Origin: Treponema sp.
GTDB taxonomy: Bacteria; Spirochaetota; Spirochaetia; Treponematales; Breznakiellaceae
NCBI GenBank assembly: GCA_009781475.1
Contig: WQYB01000004.1
Coordinates: forward strand, 1-64,000
Direction: 5' to 3'
DNA length: 64,000 nt
Shown: one piece after another, positions 41,545 to 50,963 of the stretch
Layout of the letters: every line of letters starts with the position of its first letter
Position numbering within the stretch: position 1 is the first letter of the stretch
Made by a program: the position numbers and the translations under genes
The notes under the pieces: generated by a model
Database searches by the model: none
Seen by the model: only the letters and a program-made list of their open reading frames with translations
What the model was told of the DNA's origin: nothing

Positions 41545-44500
41545 CTAACAGTAATCTTCCCAGGATTTTATTTCAATTTCAGCTCCGTTGTGCAATGTTT
41601 CAAGAGCATCGATAAATTCTTTTGCAACTTTTATATTTGTAAACAATGGAATATCAAAGTCAATTGCCATACGGCGGATTGTATAATCATTTTTTAATTC
41701 AAGTTCGGCATTGTTCTTTGGAATATTTATGATTAAATCTATACCGCGGTTTTTTATTAAAGTTGCAATGTTCGGCTCTTTTTTTTCTAAAGGCCAGGCT
41801 AAGGCTGTAACAGGAAGTTTTTCGTCTGATAAAAATTTGGCAGTTCCGCGTGATGCATAAAGCTGGTGACCCATGTTAACAAGTTTGCGCGCAGAATCCA
41901 AAAAGTCAAGTTTGTCTACCATTGGTCCTGTAGATAATAAAACATTCGCGTTTGCTTTCGGAATTTTGTATCCGACAGAAAGAAGAGCTTTTAAAAGCGC
42001 ATCAGAAATACTTGAACCTATACATCCAACTTCGCCTGTACTTGCCATTTCAACACCGCTTACAGGGTCTGCTCCATGTAATCTTGAAAAACTAAATTGA
42101 GCAGCTTTTACACCGACACAACCTAGCTCTAAAGTTGAAACCATTGATTTTTCTACAGGAACATCCAACATGGCTTTAACTGCAAGTTCTATCATGTTGA
42201 CACGGCTTACCTTTGAACAGAACGGGAAACTTCGGCTTGAACGTAAATTACATTCTATTACACGAACTTTTCCTCTTTGAGCCAAGAATTGAATATTAAA
42301 AGGTCCAGTAATATCAAGAGCTTTTGCAATTTTTTCGGTTATCTGTTTTATTTTACGAAGTGTTTCAATGTATAATCTTTGTGCAGGAAGAACAACGGTT
42401 GCATCACCGGAATGAACACCTGCATTTTCGATATGTTCTGTAATAGCGTGAAAAAGTATTTCGCCTTTACGCGCGACAGCGTCAATTTCGATCTCTCTTG
42501 CGTTTTCTGCAAACTTGGAAATAACAACAGGGTGTTCAGGGGAAACATCAGTTGCAAGATTAAGAAATTTTTCAAGACTAGTATCATCCCAGGCAACATT
42601 CATAGCTGCTCCCGATAATACATAACTTGGTCGTATCAGAACAGGGAAACCAACTGTTTTGGCGAATTCTTTTGCGGTTTTAAGGTCTGTAAGTTCTTTC
42701 CATTCGGGCTGTTTTATTTCGAGCTTATCCAAAAGAGCAGAAAATTTATTGCGATCTTCTGCCATGTCGATTGACTGAGGTGTTGTTCCGTATATGTGAG
42801 CGCCTGCATCAAAAAGTTTTGTAGCAAGATTATTCGGAGTTTGGCCGCCCATCGATACAATAATACCGTTTGGATTTTCTCTTTCATAAATATCCAAAAC
42901 ACGCTCAAGAGTTAATTCTTCAAAATATAACCTGTCGCACATATCATAATCTGTAGAAACAGTTTCCGGGTTACAGTTTACCATTATCGAATTACGTCCA
43001 AGATTTCTTGATGTTTGAACGGCATTAACGCAGCACCAGTCAAACTCAACGCTCGAACCAATTCTGTAAACGCCGGAACCTAAAACCATTACGCCTTGTC
43101 CTGATGAACTTACATCATCAAGATTAACTCCTATTTTCGGAGAATTGGCATTGCTGTATGTCATGTATAGGTAATTATTTTTTGCCTGATATTCTGCGGC
43201 AAGAGTATCTATTTGTTTTATCGCAGGCAGGATTCGGTATTCTTTTCTGATTGAACGGACTTCCATTTCTGATAAATTAACAAACGAACCTATTTGAGTA
43301 TCAGAAAAACCAAGCTGTTTTGCTTTTGCAAGTAATTCTGAAGGTATACTAATTTTAGTATTGGAAGTTGATGAACTTTTAAGATTTTTCATCTCTTGTT
43401 CTGTTTTCCAAATGTTATAAAGTTTGCTTAAAAACCACTTGTCAATTTTTGTTTGTTTGTAAACTTTATCAACAGTCCAGCCTTCGTTAAATGCACGGTA
43501 GATAACATAAATACGCCTGTCTGTAGGTCTTGAAAGTGCGTCACGAAGTCTTGCTTCCATTGAAGCAGTGTTTGAAGGCAAAGAAAAACTAGCGCCGCAC
43601 AGGCTGTCATCGCCGCAAATACCCGGCGCTCCAATACCTGTCATACGCAGCGCTTTTTGAATTGCCTCTTCAAATGTTCTGGCTATGGACATAGCTTCGC
43701 CGACTGATTTCATTTCAGAGCCGATACGAACGTCAACATTTTTAAACTTGGTAAGATCCCATCTTGGAACTTTAACAACAAGATAATCAAGAGCTGGTTC
43801 AAAACAGCATTTAGTTACTTTATTAATACGGTTTTCAATTTCCATCATTGAATAACCAAGAGCTATTTTAGCTGCGATAAAAGCTAAAGGATAACCTGTC
43901 GCTTTTGATGCGAGCGCGGAACTTCGTGAAAGACGCGCGTTAACTTCGATAATGCGGTAATCTTCAGAGAAAGGGTCGAGAGCAAACTGGATATTACATT
44001 CACCAACAATTCCAAGGTGACGTATAACGTCGATGCCGACTCTTCGGAGTTTTCCAAGTTCGGAATCTGATAAAGTTTGCGCAGGGGATACTACAATACT
44101 TTCACCTGTGTGTATTCCCAATGGGTCAAAGTTTTCCATGCTGGCGACAGTTATGCAGTTATCGCTTGAATCTCTTACAATTTCAAACTCTATTTCTTTC
44201 CATCCGCCTAGCCATTCTTCAATCAAAATTTGCGCAGGAGTATCAATTTCATTCTTTCTTGCAAATACCATTGCGCATCTTTTTAAAAGGTCAGCCTCAT
44301 TGCGGCAAATGCCGGAGCCCGCTCCTCCAAGTGTAAACGCTACACGCGCCATAACAGGAAAGCCGATTTCGTTGGCGGCTTTTAACGCAGCTTGTGAATC
44401 AGTTACTGCAAAGCTGCGGGCAGTAAGAGCACCGATTTCATCAAGGCGGTTTTTAAAAAGCTGGCGATCTTCTGTATCTTCTATCGATTTTACCGGGGTT

Positions 44501-44865
44501 CCTAAAACACGTACGTTATTTTTTGCAAGAGTTCCTTCTTTTTCCAATGCAACACCGCAATTAAGAGCGGTTTGTCCGCCGAAAGAAAGAAGAAGTGCAT
44601 CCGGTTTATCTTTTTCGATAACTTTACGCACATATTCGGGTGTGACAGGAAGAAAATATGTAGAGTCTGCCATTCCTTCGCTTGTTTGAATCGTTGCAAT
44701 GTTCGGATTAATTAATATTGTTTTAATACCTTCTTCACGTAATGCTTTTATTGCCTGAGATCCTGAATAATCAAACTCTCCTGCCTGACCGATTTTTAAT
44801 CCGCCAGAGCCAAGTATTAAAACTTTATTCGGCAGTTGTTTGCCGGATTTTGTATTAGGTGTCAT
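41545..44865 (-). CDS. carB: Carbamoyl-phosphate synthase large subunit
   Basis: KVLILGSGGLKIGQAGEFDYSGSQA, duplicated ATP-grasp halves, EVNARLSRSSALASKATGYPLA. Confidence 0.97.
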   Translation of the reverse strand: MTPNTKSGKQLPNKVLILGSGGLKIGQAGEFDYSGSQAIKALREEGIKTILINPNIATIQTSEGMADSTYFLPVTPEYVRKVIEKDKPDALLLSFGGQTALNCGVALEKEGTLAKNNVRVLGTPVKSIEDTEDRQLFKNRLDEIGALTARSFAVTDSQAALKAANEIGFPVMARVAFTLGGAGSGICRNEADLLKRCAMVFARKNEIDTPAQILIEEWLGGWKEIEFEIVRDSSDNCITVASMENFDPLGIHTGESIVVSPAQTLSDSELGKLRRVGIDVIRHLGIVGECNIQFALDPFSEDYRIIEVNARLSRSSALASKATGYPLAFIAAKIALGYSMMEIENRINKVTKCCFEPALDYLVVKVPRWDLTKFKNVDVRIGSEMKSVGEAMSIARTFEEAIQKALRMTGIGAPGICGDDSLCGASFSLPSNTASMEARLRDALSRPTDRRIYVIYRAFNEGWTVDKVYKQTKIDKWFLSKLYNIWKTEQEMKNLKSSSTSNTKISIPSELLAKAKQLGFSDTQIGSFVNLSEMEVRSIRKEYRILPAIKQIDTLAAEYQAKNNYLYMTYSNANSPKIGVNLDDVSSSGQGVMVLGSGVYRIGSSVEFDWCCVNAVQTSRNLGRNSIMVNCNPETVSTDYDMCDRLYFEELTLERVLDIYERENPNGIIVSMGGQTPNNLATKLFDAGAHIYGTTPQSIDMAEDRNKFSALLDKLEIKQPEWKELTDLKTAKEFAKTVGFPVLIRPSYVLSGAAMNVAWDDTSLEKFLNLATDVSPEHPVVISKFAENAREIEIDAVARKGEILFHAITEHIENAGVHSGDATVVLPAQRLYIETLRKIKQITEKIAKALDITGPFNIQFLAQRGKVRVIECNLRSSRSFPFCSKVSRVNMIELAVKAMLDVPVEKSMVSTLELGCVGVKAAQFSFSRLHGADPVSGVEMASTGEVGCIGSSISDALLKALLSVGYKIPKANANVLLSTGPMVDKLDFLDSARKLVNMGHQLYASRGTAKFLSDEKLPVTALAWPLEKKEPNIATLIKNRGIDLIINIPKNNAELELKNDYTIRRMAIDFDIPLFTNIKVAKEFIDALETLHNGAEIEIKSWEDYC

Positions 44866-46013
44866 TTTTTACTTTCCTTTATGTCAGAGATAAAGTTATC
44901 AAAAACAAATTCGGTATCACGGGAGCCGGGACAACCTTCGGGGTAGAATTGCACCGCTTTAAATGGTTTATTTTCGCATCTAATTCCTTCTACAGTGCCG
45001 TCATTAGCGTTTGTAAACCATTGTTTCCAGTTTGGCGGCAGCGTTTCTGCTCTTACAGCATACCCGTGATTTTGAGATGTAACATAACAGCGGTTTTTGC
45101 CTTCGTCAGCATTAGTGTTTTCGTAACTTGGCTGGTTTTGACCTCTGTGTCCGAAATGTAATTTATATGTGTCAGCTCCTGCTGCAAGAGCCATAATTAA
45201 GTTTCCTAATCCAACACCAAGTACAGGTTTATTGGAAGAAAGTGCAGTTCGAACTGTATCTATTAATTTTTTATATTCTTTTGGATCTCCGGGTCCGTTT
45301 GAAATTAAAAGTCCGTCATAATTAATTTTTTCAATATCAAGATTACATGGTATTCTTATAACTTCCAGCCCGCGATTTAAAAAACAGCGGATAATATTCG
45401 CTTTAACACCGCAGTCAATAAGCGCTATTTTTAAACCTGTATTATTTTTAGAAGGAGTATATGTTTTTATTTCATCTGAAAATCCGGATTCATTTGTAAG
45501 TTTTATTTTACTAAAAGAAATATCATCAAAGCTCTGTTTATCTTTTTTTTCGATTAAAATTTTCCCGCGCATAGTGCCGCGATCCCTTAAACGAATTGCT
45601 AAAGCACGTGTATCTATTCCGTAAATTCCCGGAATATTGCATTTTTCAAGCCATGCTGATAAAGAAAGTTTCATGGAATAGTGACTGGGTTCTTCGCATA
45701 AATCAGAAACAATAAGACCGTTTGCCTGAGCTTTTTCAGATTCAAGTAAAACAGGAATTCCATGTTCATCAAAAAAAGGCGCGCCGTTTTTATTAACAGG
45801 CACGCCAATGTTACCGGCAATAGGCCAGGTAGAAACAAAAATTTGTCCCTTGCATCCGGGATCGGTTAAAGATTGAATAAGCCCCGACATACCTGTATTG
45901 AAAATAACTTCGCCGGCAGCGCTTTTACATTTGCCGAAAGCCCATCCAAGGAATTCACTTCCGTCTTCCAAAACAAGTTTTGCCTGTCGCTGCGCTAAAT
46001 CAAAATTACTCAT
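44862..46013 (-). CDS. carA: Carbamoyl-phosphate synthase small subunit with degenerate glutaminase site
   Basis: KLVLEDGSEFLGWAFG, GEVIFNTGMSG; GATase signature reads GVGLGN and FYPE. Start at ATG 46013 (SD AGGAG), not the track's GTG 46037. Confidence 0.93.
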   Translation of the reverse strand: MSNFDLAQRQAKLVLEDGSEFLGWAFGKCKSAAGEVIFNTGMSGLIQSLTDPGCKGQIFVSTWPIAGNIGVPVNKNGAPFFDEHGIPVLLESEKAQANGLIVSDLCEEPSHYSMKLSLSAWLEKCNIPGIYGIDTRALAIRLRDRGTMRGKILIEKKDKQSFDDISFSKIKLTNESGFSDEIKTYTPSKNNTGLKIALIDCGVKANIIRCFLNRGLEVIRIPCNLDIEKINYDGLLISNGPGDPKEYKKLIDTVRTALSSNKPVLGVGLGNLIMALAAGADTYKLHFGHRGQNQPSYENTNADEGKNRCYVTSQNHGYAVRAETLPPNWKQWFTNANDGTVEGIRCENKPFKAVQFYPEGCPGSRDTEFVFDNFISDIKESKK

Positions 46014-46032
46014 TCTAACTCCTATATTTTTT

Positions 46033-46050
46033 ACCACGAACCATCACGAA
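46033..46050. repeat. Intergenic short repeat, CCACGAACCAC family
   Basis: ACCACGAACCATCACGAA between carA and icd. Confidence 0.7.
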
Positions 46051-46057
46051 ATAATAA

Positions 46058-47254
46058 TTATAAACGTGAAGCGATCTCATCAATAAAATCCCAAGAATCT
46101 AATATTTTTGCAGGCGGCGGATCAGATAATTTTGCTAAATCGCCTGTCATTATTCCATCATCAATTGTTGAAAGCACAGCTTTTTCCAAACGTTGTGCGA
46201 AATCGCCAAGGTCGCCAAGATTGTCAAGCTCTGCGCGTTTGGATAGTGCGCCGCTCCATGCAAAAATTAACGCTGCAGGATTTGTGCTTGTTTTTTCACC
46301 TTTCTGCCAGCGGTAGTAGTGCTGCTGCACAGTGCCGTGAGCCGCTTCATATTCAAAAACTCCTGAAGGAGAAACAAGCACGCTTGTCATCATCGCAAGA
46401 CTTCCTGCTGCGCTTGCAATCATATCGCTTTGAACATCACCGTCGTAATTTTTGCATGCCCATAAAAAGCCGCCTTTGCTTTTTACTACACGCGCTACAG
46501 CATCATCTATCAATGTGTAAAAATAATCGATGCCTGCAGCGGCGCATTTTTCTTTAAACTCATTTTCATAAATTTCTTCGAATATCGTTTTAAAACGTCC
46601 GTCGTAAATCTTGGAAATTGTATCTTTTGTTGAAAACCATAATGGGATTTTTTCGTTTATGGCATAAAGGAAACAGGCTCGTGCAAAACTTTTAATTGAT
46701 TCATCAAGATTGTGCATTCCCTGAACAATTCCGCTGCTTTTGAAATTTGCTATTTCCATCCGGCGTTCCGTTCCATCAGCTTTTGTATATACTAACTCAA
46801 CTTTACCGGGACCTTCTATTTCCATTTCAGCCGCTTTATAAACATCGCCGTAAGCATGACGACCAATAACGATAGGAGATTTCCATGTTATAACAGAAGG
46901 TTTTATCCGATTCACGGAAATAGGTTTTCGGAATACAGTACCGTCAAGTATTGCTCTTATTGTAGCATTAGGGCTTGGAAGTAAATATTTTAAATTATAT
47001 TCTTTTTGCCTTGCAGTATTAGCTGTTATGGTGGCGCACTTTACACCCACACCGTATTTTTTAATAGCTTGCGCCGATTGAACTGTAACTTCGTCATTAG
47101 TATTATCGCGGTTAGAAAGCCCAAGATCGTAATATTCGGTTTTTAAATCGATAAAAGGAATAAGCAGTTTTTCTTTAATTATTTCCCATAAGACTCTTGT
47201 CATTTCATCGCCGTCTATTTCGACAAGCGGCGTTTTCATGTTGATTTTCAGCAT
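46058..47254 (-). CDS. icd: NADP-dependent isocitrate dehydrogenase
   Basis: [69 protein letters not shown]. Confidence 0.94.
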   Translation of the reverse strand: MLKINMKTPLVEIDGDEMTRVLWEIIKEKLLIPFIDLKTEYYDLGLSNRDNTNDEVTVQSAQAIKKYGVGVKCATITANTARQKEYNLKYLLPSPNATIRAILDGTVFRKPISVNRIKPSVITWKSPIVIGRHAYGDVYKAAEMEIEGPGKVELVYTKADGTERRMEIANFKSSGIVQGMHNLDESIKSFARACFLYAINEKIPLWFSTKDTISKIYDGRFKTIFEEIYENEFKEKCAAAGIDYFYTLIDDAVARVVKSKGGFLWACKNYDGDVQSDMIASAAGSLAMMTSVLVSPSGVFEYEAAHGTVQQHYYRWQKGEKTSTNPAALIFAWSGALSKRAELDNLGDLGDFAQRLEKAVLSTIDDGIMTGDLAKLSDPPPAKILDSWDFIDEIASRL

Positions 47255-47293
47255 AAAAACAGTATAACAATTTTGAAAAATTTAGTAAATGGG

Positions 47294-49405
47294 TTAATTC
47301 TTAATTAATTTAAGCCTGAGGGTATTCAATAAAACAGATAAAGAGCTTAAACTCATAGCCGCAGCGGCAAACATGGGGTTTAAAAGAGGTCCTCCGAAAA
47401 GATATAAAAATCCTGCCGCTACAGGAATGCCGAGTATATTGTATCCGAAAGCCCAAAATAGATTTTGTTTTATTATACGAAGGCTTTTTTTGCTTAAATT
47501 TATCACAGCAGGAACATCCATAGGATCGTTTCGCATCAGAATAATATCGGCTGCTTCGATAGCTACATCAGTTCCGCTGCCGATTGCTATGCCGATGTCC
47601 GCCTGTGCCAGTGCCGGAGCATCATTAATGCCGTCTCCAACCATAGCAACTTTTTTATTGCCGGTTTGAAGATTTTTAATTATTGTTAATTTATCTTGCG
47701 GCAATACTTCTGATATTACCCGTTTAATTCCGGCTTCTTTTGCAATAGCATCTGAAGTTTTCCTGTTGTCACCCGTTACCATTACAATGTCTATTCCGGA
47801 TCTGTAGATTTTTTCTATTGCAGATTTTGTGTTTGTTTTAATTACATCTGCCAGGGCGATAATTCCTGCAATCTTTCCGTAGAGAGCTACAAAAATCGGC
47901 GTTTTTCCTTCCAGTGCAAGTCTGTCTGAAACATCATCCAATTTTCCAAGTACGATATTTCTTTTTTGCATTAATCTTTTATTTCCGATTAGTACCGAAA
48001 CAATATTATTTGAAGATATTATTGGCAGAACGGCATTTGCTTCAATTCCAAATCCCGGTATTGCTTTAAAATCTTTTATATTAATTTCTGAAAGACTTTG
48101 ACCTAAACCCTGTTTCTCAGCTTCTCGTACAATTGACTGTCCTAAAGGATGTTCGCTGCCTTTTTCTGCGGCTGCGGCAATCTTTAAAAAGTTTTCATTA
48201 ATTTCTTTTGAATCCTTCCAGTTGCCGACTCCCCATTCGCTGTTTCCAATTATAATATCAGATACTTCGGGTTTACCTTCTGTAATTGTTCCGGTTTTAT
48301 CGAACACAATTACTTGAGTTTTTCCAGCAGTCTCCAATGATTGTCCGCTTTTAATTAAAATGCCGTTTTCTGCTCCTTTGCCTGTTGCAACTATTACAGC
48401 GGTAGGAGTTGCAAGTCCAAGCGCACAAGGACATGAAATGACTAATATACAGATAAATATTGTAAGTGAAAATTCAAGCGCACTTTGATTTTCAGGAAGA
48501 TTGATAAGCCCTGATGAGGCAGCAGCAAACCATGCGATGCCTGCCAGAAAAGCAATCAATAAAACAACCGGAACAAAATAACTTGATACAACATCTGCTA
48601 ATTTTGCTATCGGTGCTTTTGAATTTAAAGATTCTTCAACAAGTTTTATTATTTGTGCCAATGCTGTTTGTTTTCCCGTTTTTTCCGCACTTACTTTAAT
48701 TACTCCGTTACAGTTAAGAGTACCGCAGAAAACAAGATCGCCTGGTTTTTTATCAACGGGGATACTTTCTCCTGTCAGCATTGATTCGTCAATGGACGTA
48801 TAACCTTCTGTTATAACTCCGTCTACAGGAATTTTCATGCCGGGTTTTATGTAAATAATGTTTCCAGGTACAACTTTTTCAACAGGTACTTCTTTTCCTT
48901 TGCCGTCTGCGATAATTATGGCAGTTTTGGGAACAAGCGATAAAAGATTTTTTATTGAATTACCGGTACGTTTTTTTGATGAAGATTCCAAACTTTTTCC
49001 AAGAAGTATTAAAGTGATTATTACAGCGGCTGTTTCATAATAAAGAGAATGAGCTGCCATTTTGTTTCCGGTAATTATTTGAAATGTATTATATAAACTG
49101 TAAATAATGGCGGCGCAAGTGCCTATTGCTATAAGAGAATCCATAACAGGTTTTCTCTGAAATAATTTTTTAAAACCTGAGGTATAAAAAAAACCGCCTG
49201 CTATTACAACAGGTATAGTAAGTATTAATTGTATTAAAGCGTATATTAATGGAGCCTGATTTGGTGAAATAATTTCAGGAAAGGGTAGTATTACAGGAAT
49301 CATTGGAGCCATTGCAATATATAAAAGCACTGCGCTAAAACAACCTGCAACTATGAGTCTTTTATTTAAATCTTTTTCTTTAACTACCGTACAGCAAGAT
49401 GACAT
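47294..49405 (-). CDS. copA: Cu+-type P1B ATPase lacking a CxxC metal-binding domain
   Basis: LTGESIPVDK, SCPCALGLATPTA, DKTGTITEGKP, YNILGIPVAAG, MSLSSLSVLLNTLRL. Confidence 0.9.
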   Translation of the reverse strand: MSSCCTVVKEKDLNKRLIVAGCFSAVLLYIAMAPMIPVILPFPEIISPNQAPLIYALIQLILTIPVVIAGGFFYTSGFKKLFQRKPVMDSLIAIGTCAAIIYSLYNTFQIITGNKMAAHSLYYETAAVIITLILLGKSLESSSKKRTGNSIKNLLSLVPKTAIIIADGKGKEVPVEKVVPGNIIYIKPGMKIPVDGVITEGYTSIDESMLTGESIPVDKKPGDLVFCGTLNCNGVIKVSAEKTGKQTALAQIIKLVEESLNSKAPIAKLADVVSSYFVPVVLLIAFLAGIAWFAAASSGLINLPENQSALEFSLTIFICILVISCPCALGLATPTAVIVATGKGAENGILIKSGQSLETAGKTQVIVFDKTGTITEGKPEVSDIIIGNSEWGVGNWKDSKEINENFLKIAAAAEKGSEHPLGQSIVREAEKQGLGQSLSEINIKDFKAIPGFGIEANAVLPIISSNNIVSVLIGNKRLMQKRNIVLGKLDDVSDRLALEGKTPIFVALYGKIAGIIALADVIKTNTKSAIEKIYRSGIDIVMVTGDNRKTSDAIAKEAGIKRVISEVLPQDKLTIIKNLQTGNKKVAMVGDGINDAPALAQADIGIAIGSGTDVAIEAADIILMRNDPMDVPAVINLSKKSLRIIKQNLFWAFGYNILGIPVAAGFLYLFGGPLLNPMFAAAAMSLSSLSVLLNTLRLKLIKN

Positions 49406-49430
49406 TTTGTTTCCTTTTTTTTTTATTTTT

Positions 49431-49458
49431 AACCACGAACCACACGAACCAACACGAA
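49431..49458. repeat. Intergenic short repeat, CCACGAACCACACGAACCAACACGAA
   Basis: AACCACGAACCACACGAACCAACACGAA between hisS and copA; nearly identical to reverse complement of 5099-5127. Confidence 0.85.
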
Positions 49459-49464
49459 AATTAA

Positions 49465-50805
49465 TTATTTTTTTGTGAAGCTCCTCGGTAAAATACTTAA
49501 AACCTCATTTAGTGTTAGTTCTTTGTTTTGCCGCGTAGCAATTTCGCGTAATGTAATATTGTCTTTAAGCGGATTAACACCCGGTATTATCACATAAGGT
49601 ATTCCTTTTTTTTCTGCCAGCATAAACTGTTTTACTAGCTGTTTTTCCGCGTTTCCTGCCGCATCTAAAAAAACTTCGCAGGTTATACCTTCCTGCCGTA
49701 ATTTTGCAGCCAGCGCCTGATACTGCCCTGATTTTTCAATATCTATACAAGTTATGGCTGCAGAGCATTTGTTTGATGGCGGCAGTTTATTTAAACTTTC
49801 CAAAGCGGCTAAAAGTCTGTCTAACCCGATTGAAGAACCTACGCCGCTTATTGAAGCATCTATTGAAGTATTTTTGGAATATAAACCTGCAAGGTTATCG
49901 TACCTTCCGCCTGAACAAATTGAGCCGATTTCCGGCATATCATTTAAAAATGTTTCAAAAACTACACCTGTGTAGTAATCAAGCCCTCGTGTTATCGAAG
50001 GAGCTAAAACAAACGGCTCCTTATTTGATGAAGGAACAACGTCGATCATAAATTGATATAACATGGAAAGACGCTGTGATTCTGCGCAAACACCGCCTGA
50101 TAATTTTGTTATGCAATCAAGGACTTCATTAAAACTTCCCTTTGCTCCGATAAACTCAAGGATTTTTTGAGCGTTTACATCTCCTGATATTCCGCAAAGG
50201 TTTTTGTATGTTTCATCTTTACCGATTTTTGAAAGTTTATCCACGGTGCGTAGAATATCTACAGATTTTTCAATTTGTCCAATGTGTGAAAGAAACCTGT
50301 TAAAAAGACCGCGATGGTTTACATGGATATTAATATCTAATCCTAAATTTTGAAGAGCACTATGTATTAAAAATAAAATTTCAAAATCAGATGCCGGACT
50401 ATTACTGCCAATTATATCAAAATCGCATTGAGTAAATTCACGGTAGCGGCCGCGCTGGGTATTTTCGCCTCTCCAAACTTTTCCTATATGATACCTTTTA
50501 AAAGGAAATGTAAGTTCATTTTGATGTAATGCAATAAAACGCGCAAACGGAACAGTAAGATCAAATCTAAGAGCTACATCCCTTTCCCCATTATCTTTAA
50601 AACGGTATATTTGTTTTTCAGTTTCTCCGCCGCCTTTGCCTAAAAGTATTTCAGCATATTCCATAGCAGGAGTGTCGATTGGAACAAATCCAAAGGATTT
50701 AAATGTATTTTCTATATTTTCGATCAAAGAGCGCCTTACAATTTCTGCGTTTGGAAGAAAATCTCTAAAACCTTTTAAGAGCCTTGGTTCAATGTAGTCA
50801 GCCAT
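49465..50805 (-). CDS. hisS: Histidyl-tRNA synthetase
   Basis: LLKGFRDFLP, WRGENTQRGRYREFTQCDFDIIG, GGRYDNL. Confidence 0.95.
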   Translation of the reverse strand: MADYIEPRLLKGFRDFLPNAEIVRRSLIENIENTFKSFGFVPIDTPAMEYAEILLGKGGGETEKQIYRFKDNGERDVALRFDLTVPFARFIALHQNELTFPFKRYHIGKVWRGENTQRGRYREFTQCDFDIIGSNSPASDFEILFLIHSALQNLGLDINIHVNHRGLFNRFLSHIGQIEKSVDILRTVDKLSKIGKDETYKNLCGISGDVNAQKILEFIGAKGSFNEVLDCITKLSGGVCAESQRLSMLYQFMIDVVPSSNKEPFVLAPSITRGLDYYTGVVFETFLNDMPEIGSICSGGRYDNLAGLYSKNTSIDASISGVGSSIGLDRLLAALESLNKLPPSNKCSAAITCIDIEKSGQYQALAAKLRQEGITCEVFLDAAGNAEKQLVKQFMLAEKKGIPYVIIPGVNPLKDNITLREIATRQNKELTLNEVLSILPRSFTKK

Positions 50806-50869
50806 GTTGTAACTATAAATTAAATATGAAACATGAACAAGAGAGTTTAATCAATATAAGAATTTTCTA

Positions 50870-50952
50870 CCACAGAGGACACGGAGTTTCACGGAGTTTT
50901 TAGTACGAAAGCTCTTCCTTTCCCCTCCGTGTTTCTCCGTGTACTCCGTGGT
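50870..50952. repeat. Long imperfect inverted repeat built from CTCCGTG/CACGGAG motifs
   Basis: Left CCACAGAGGACACGGAGTTTCACGGAG, right CTCCGTGTTTCTCCGTGTACTCCGTGG; about 22/27 paired positions, ~29-nt loop. Confidence 0.85.
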
Positions 50953-50963
50953 TAAATTTTGAG

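Noticed and set aside
44033-44689. 218-aa plus-strand ORF inside carB
   Set aside because: Antisense shadow ORF; composition follows the carB codons and no motif is recognisable
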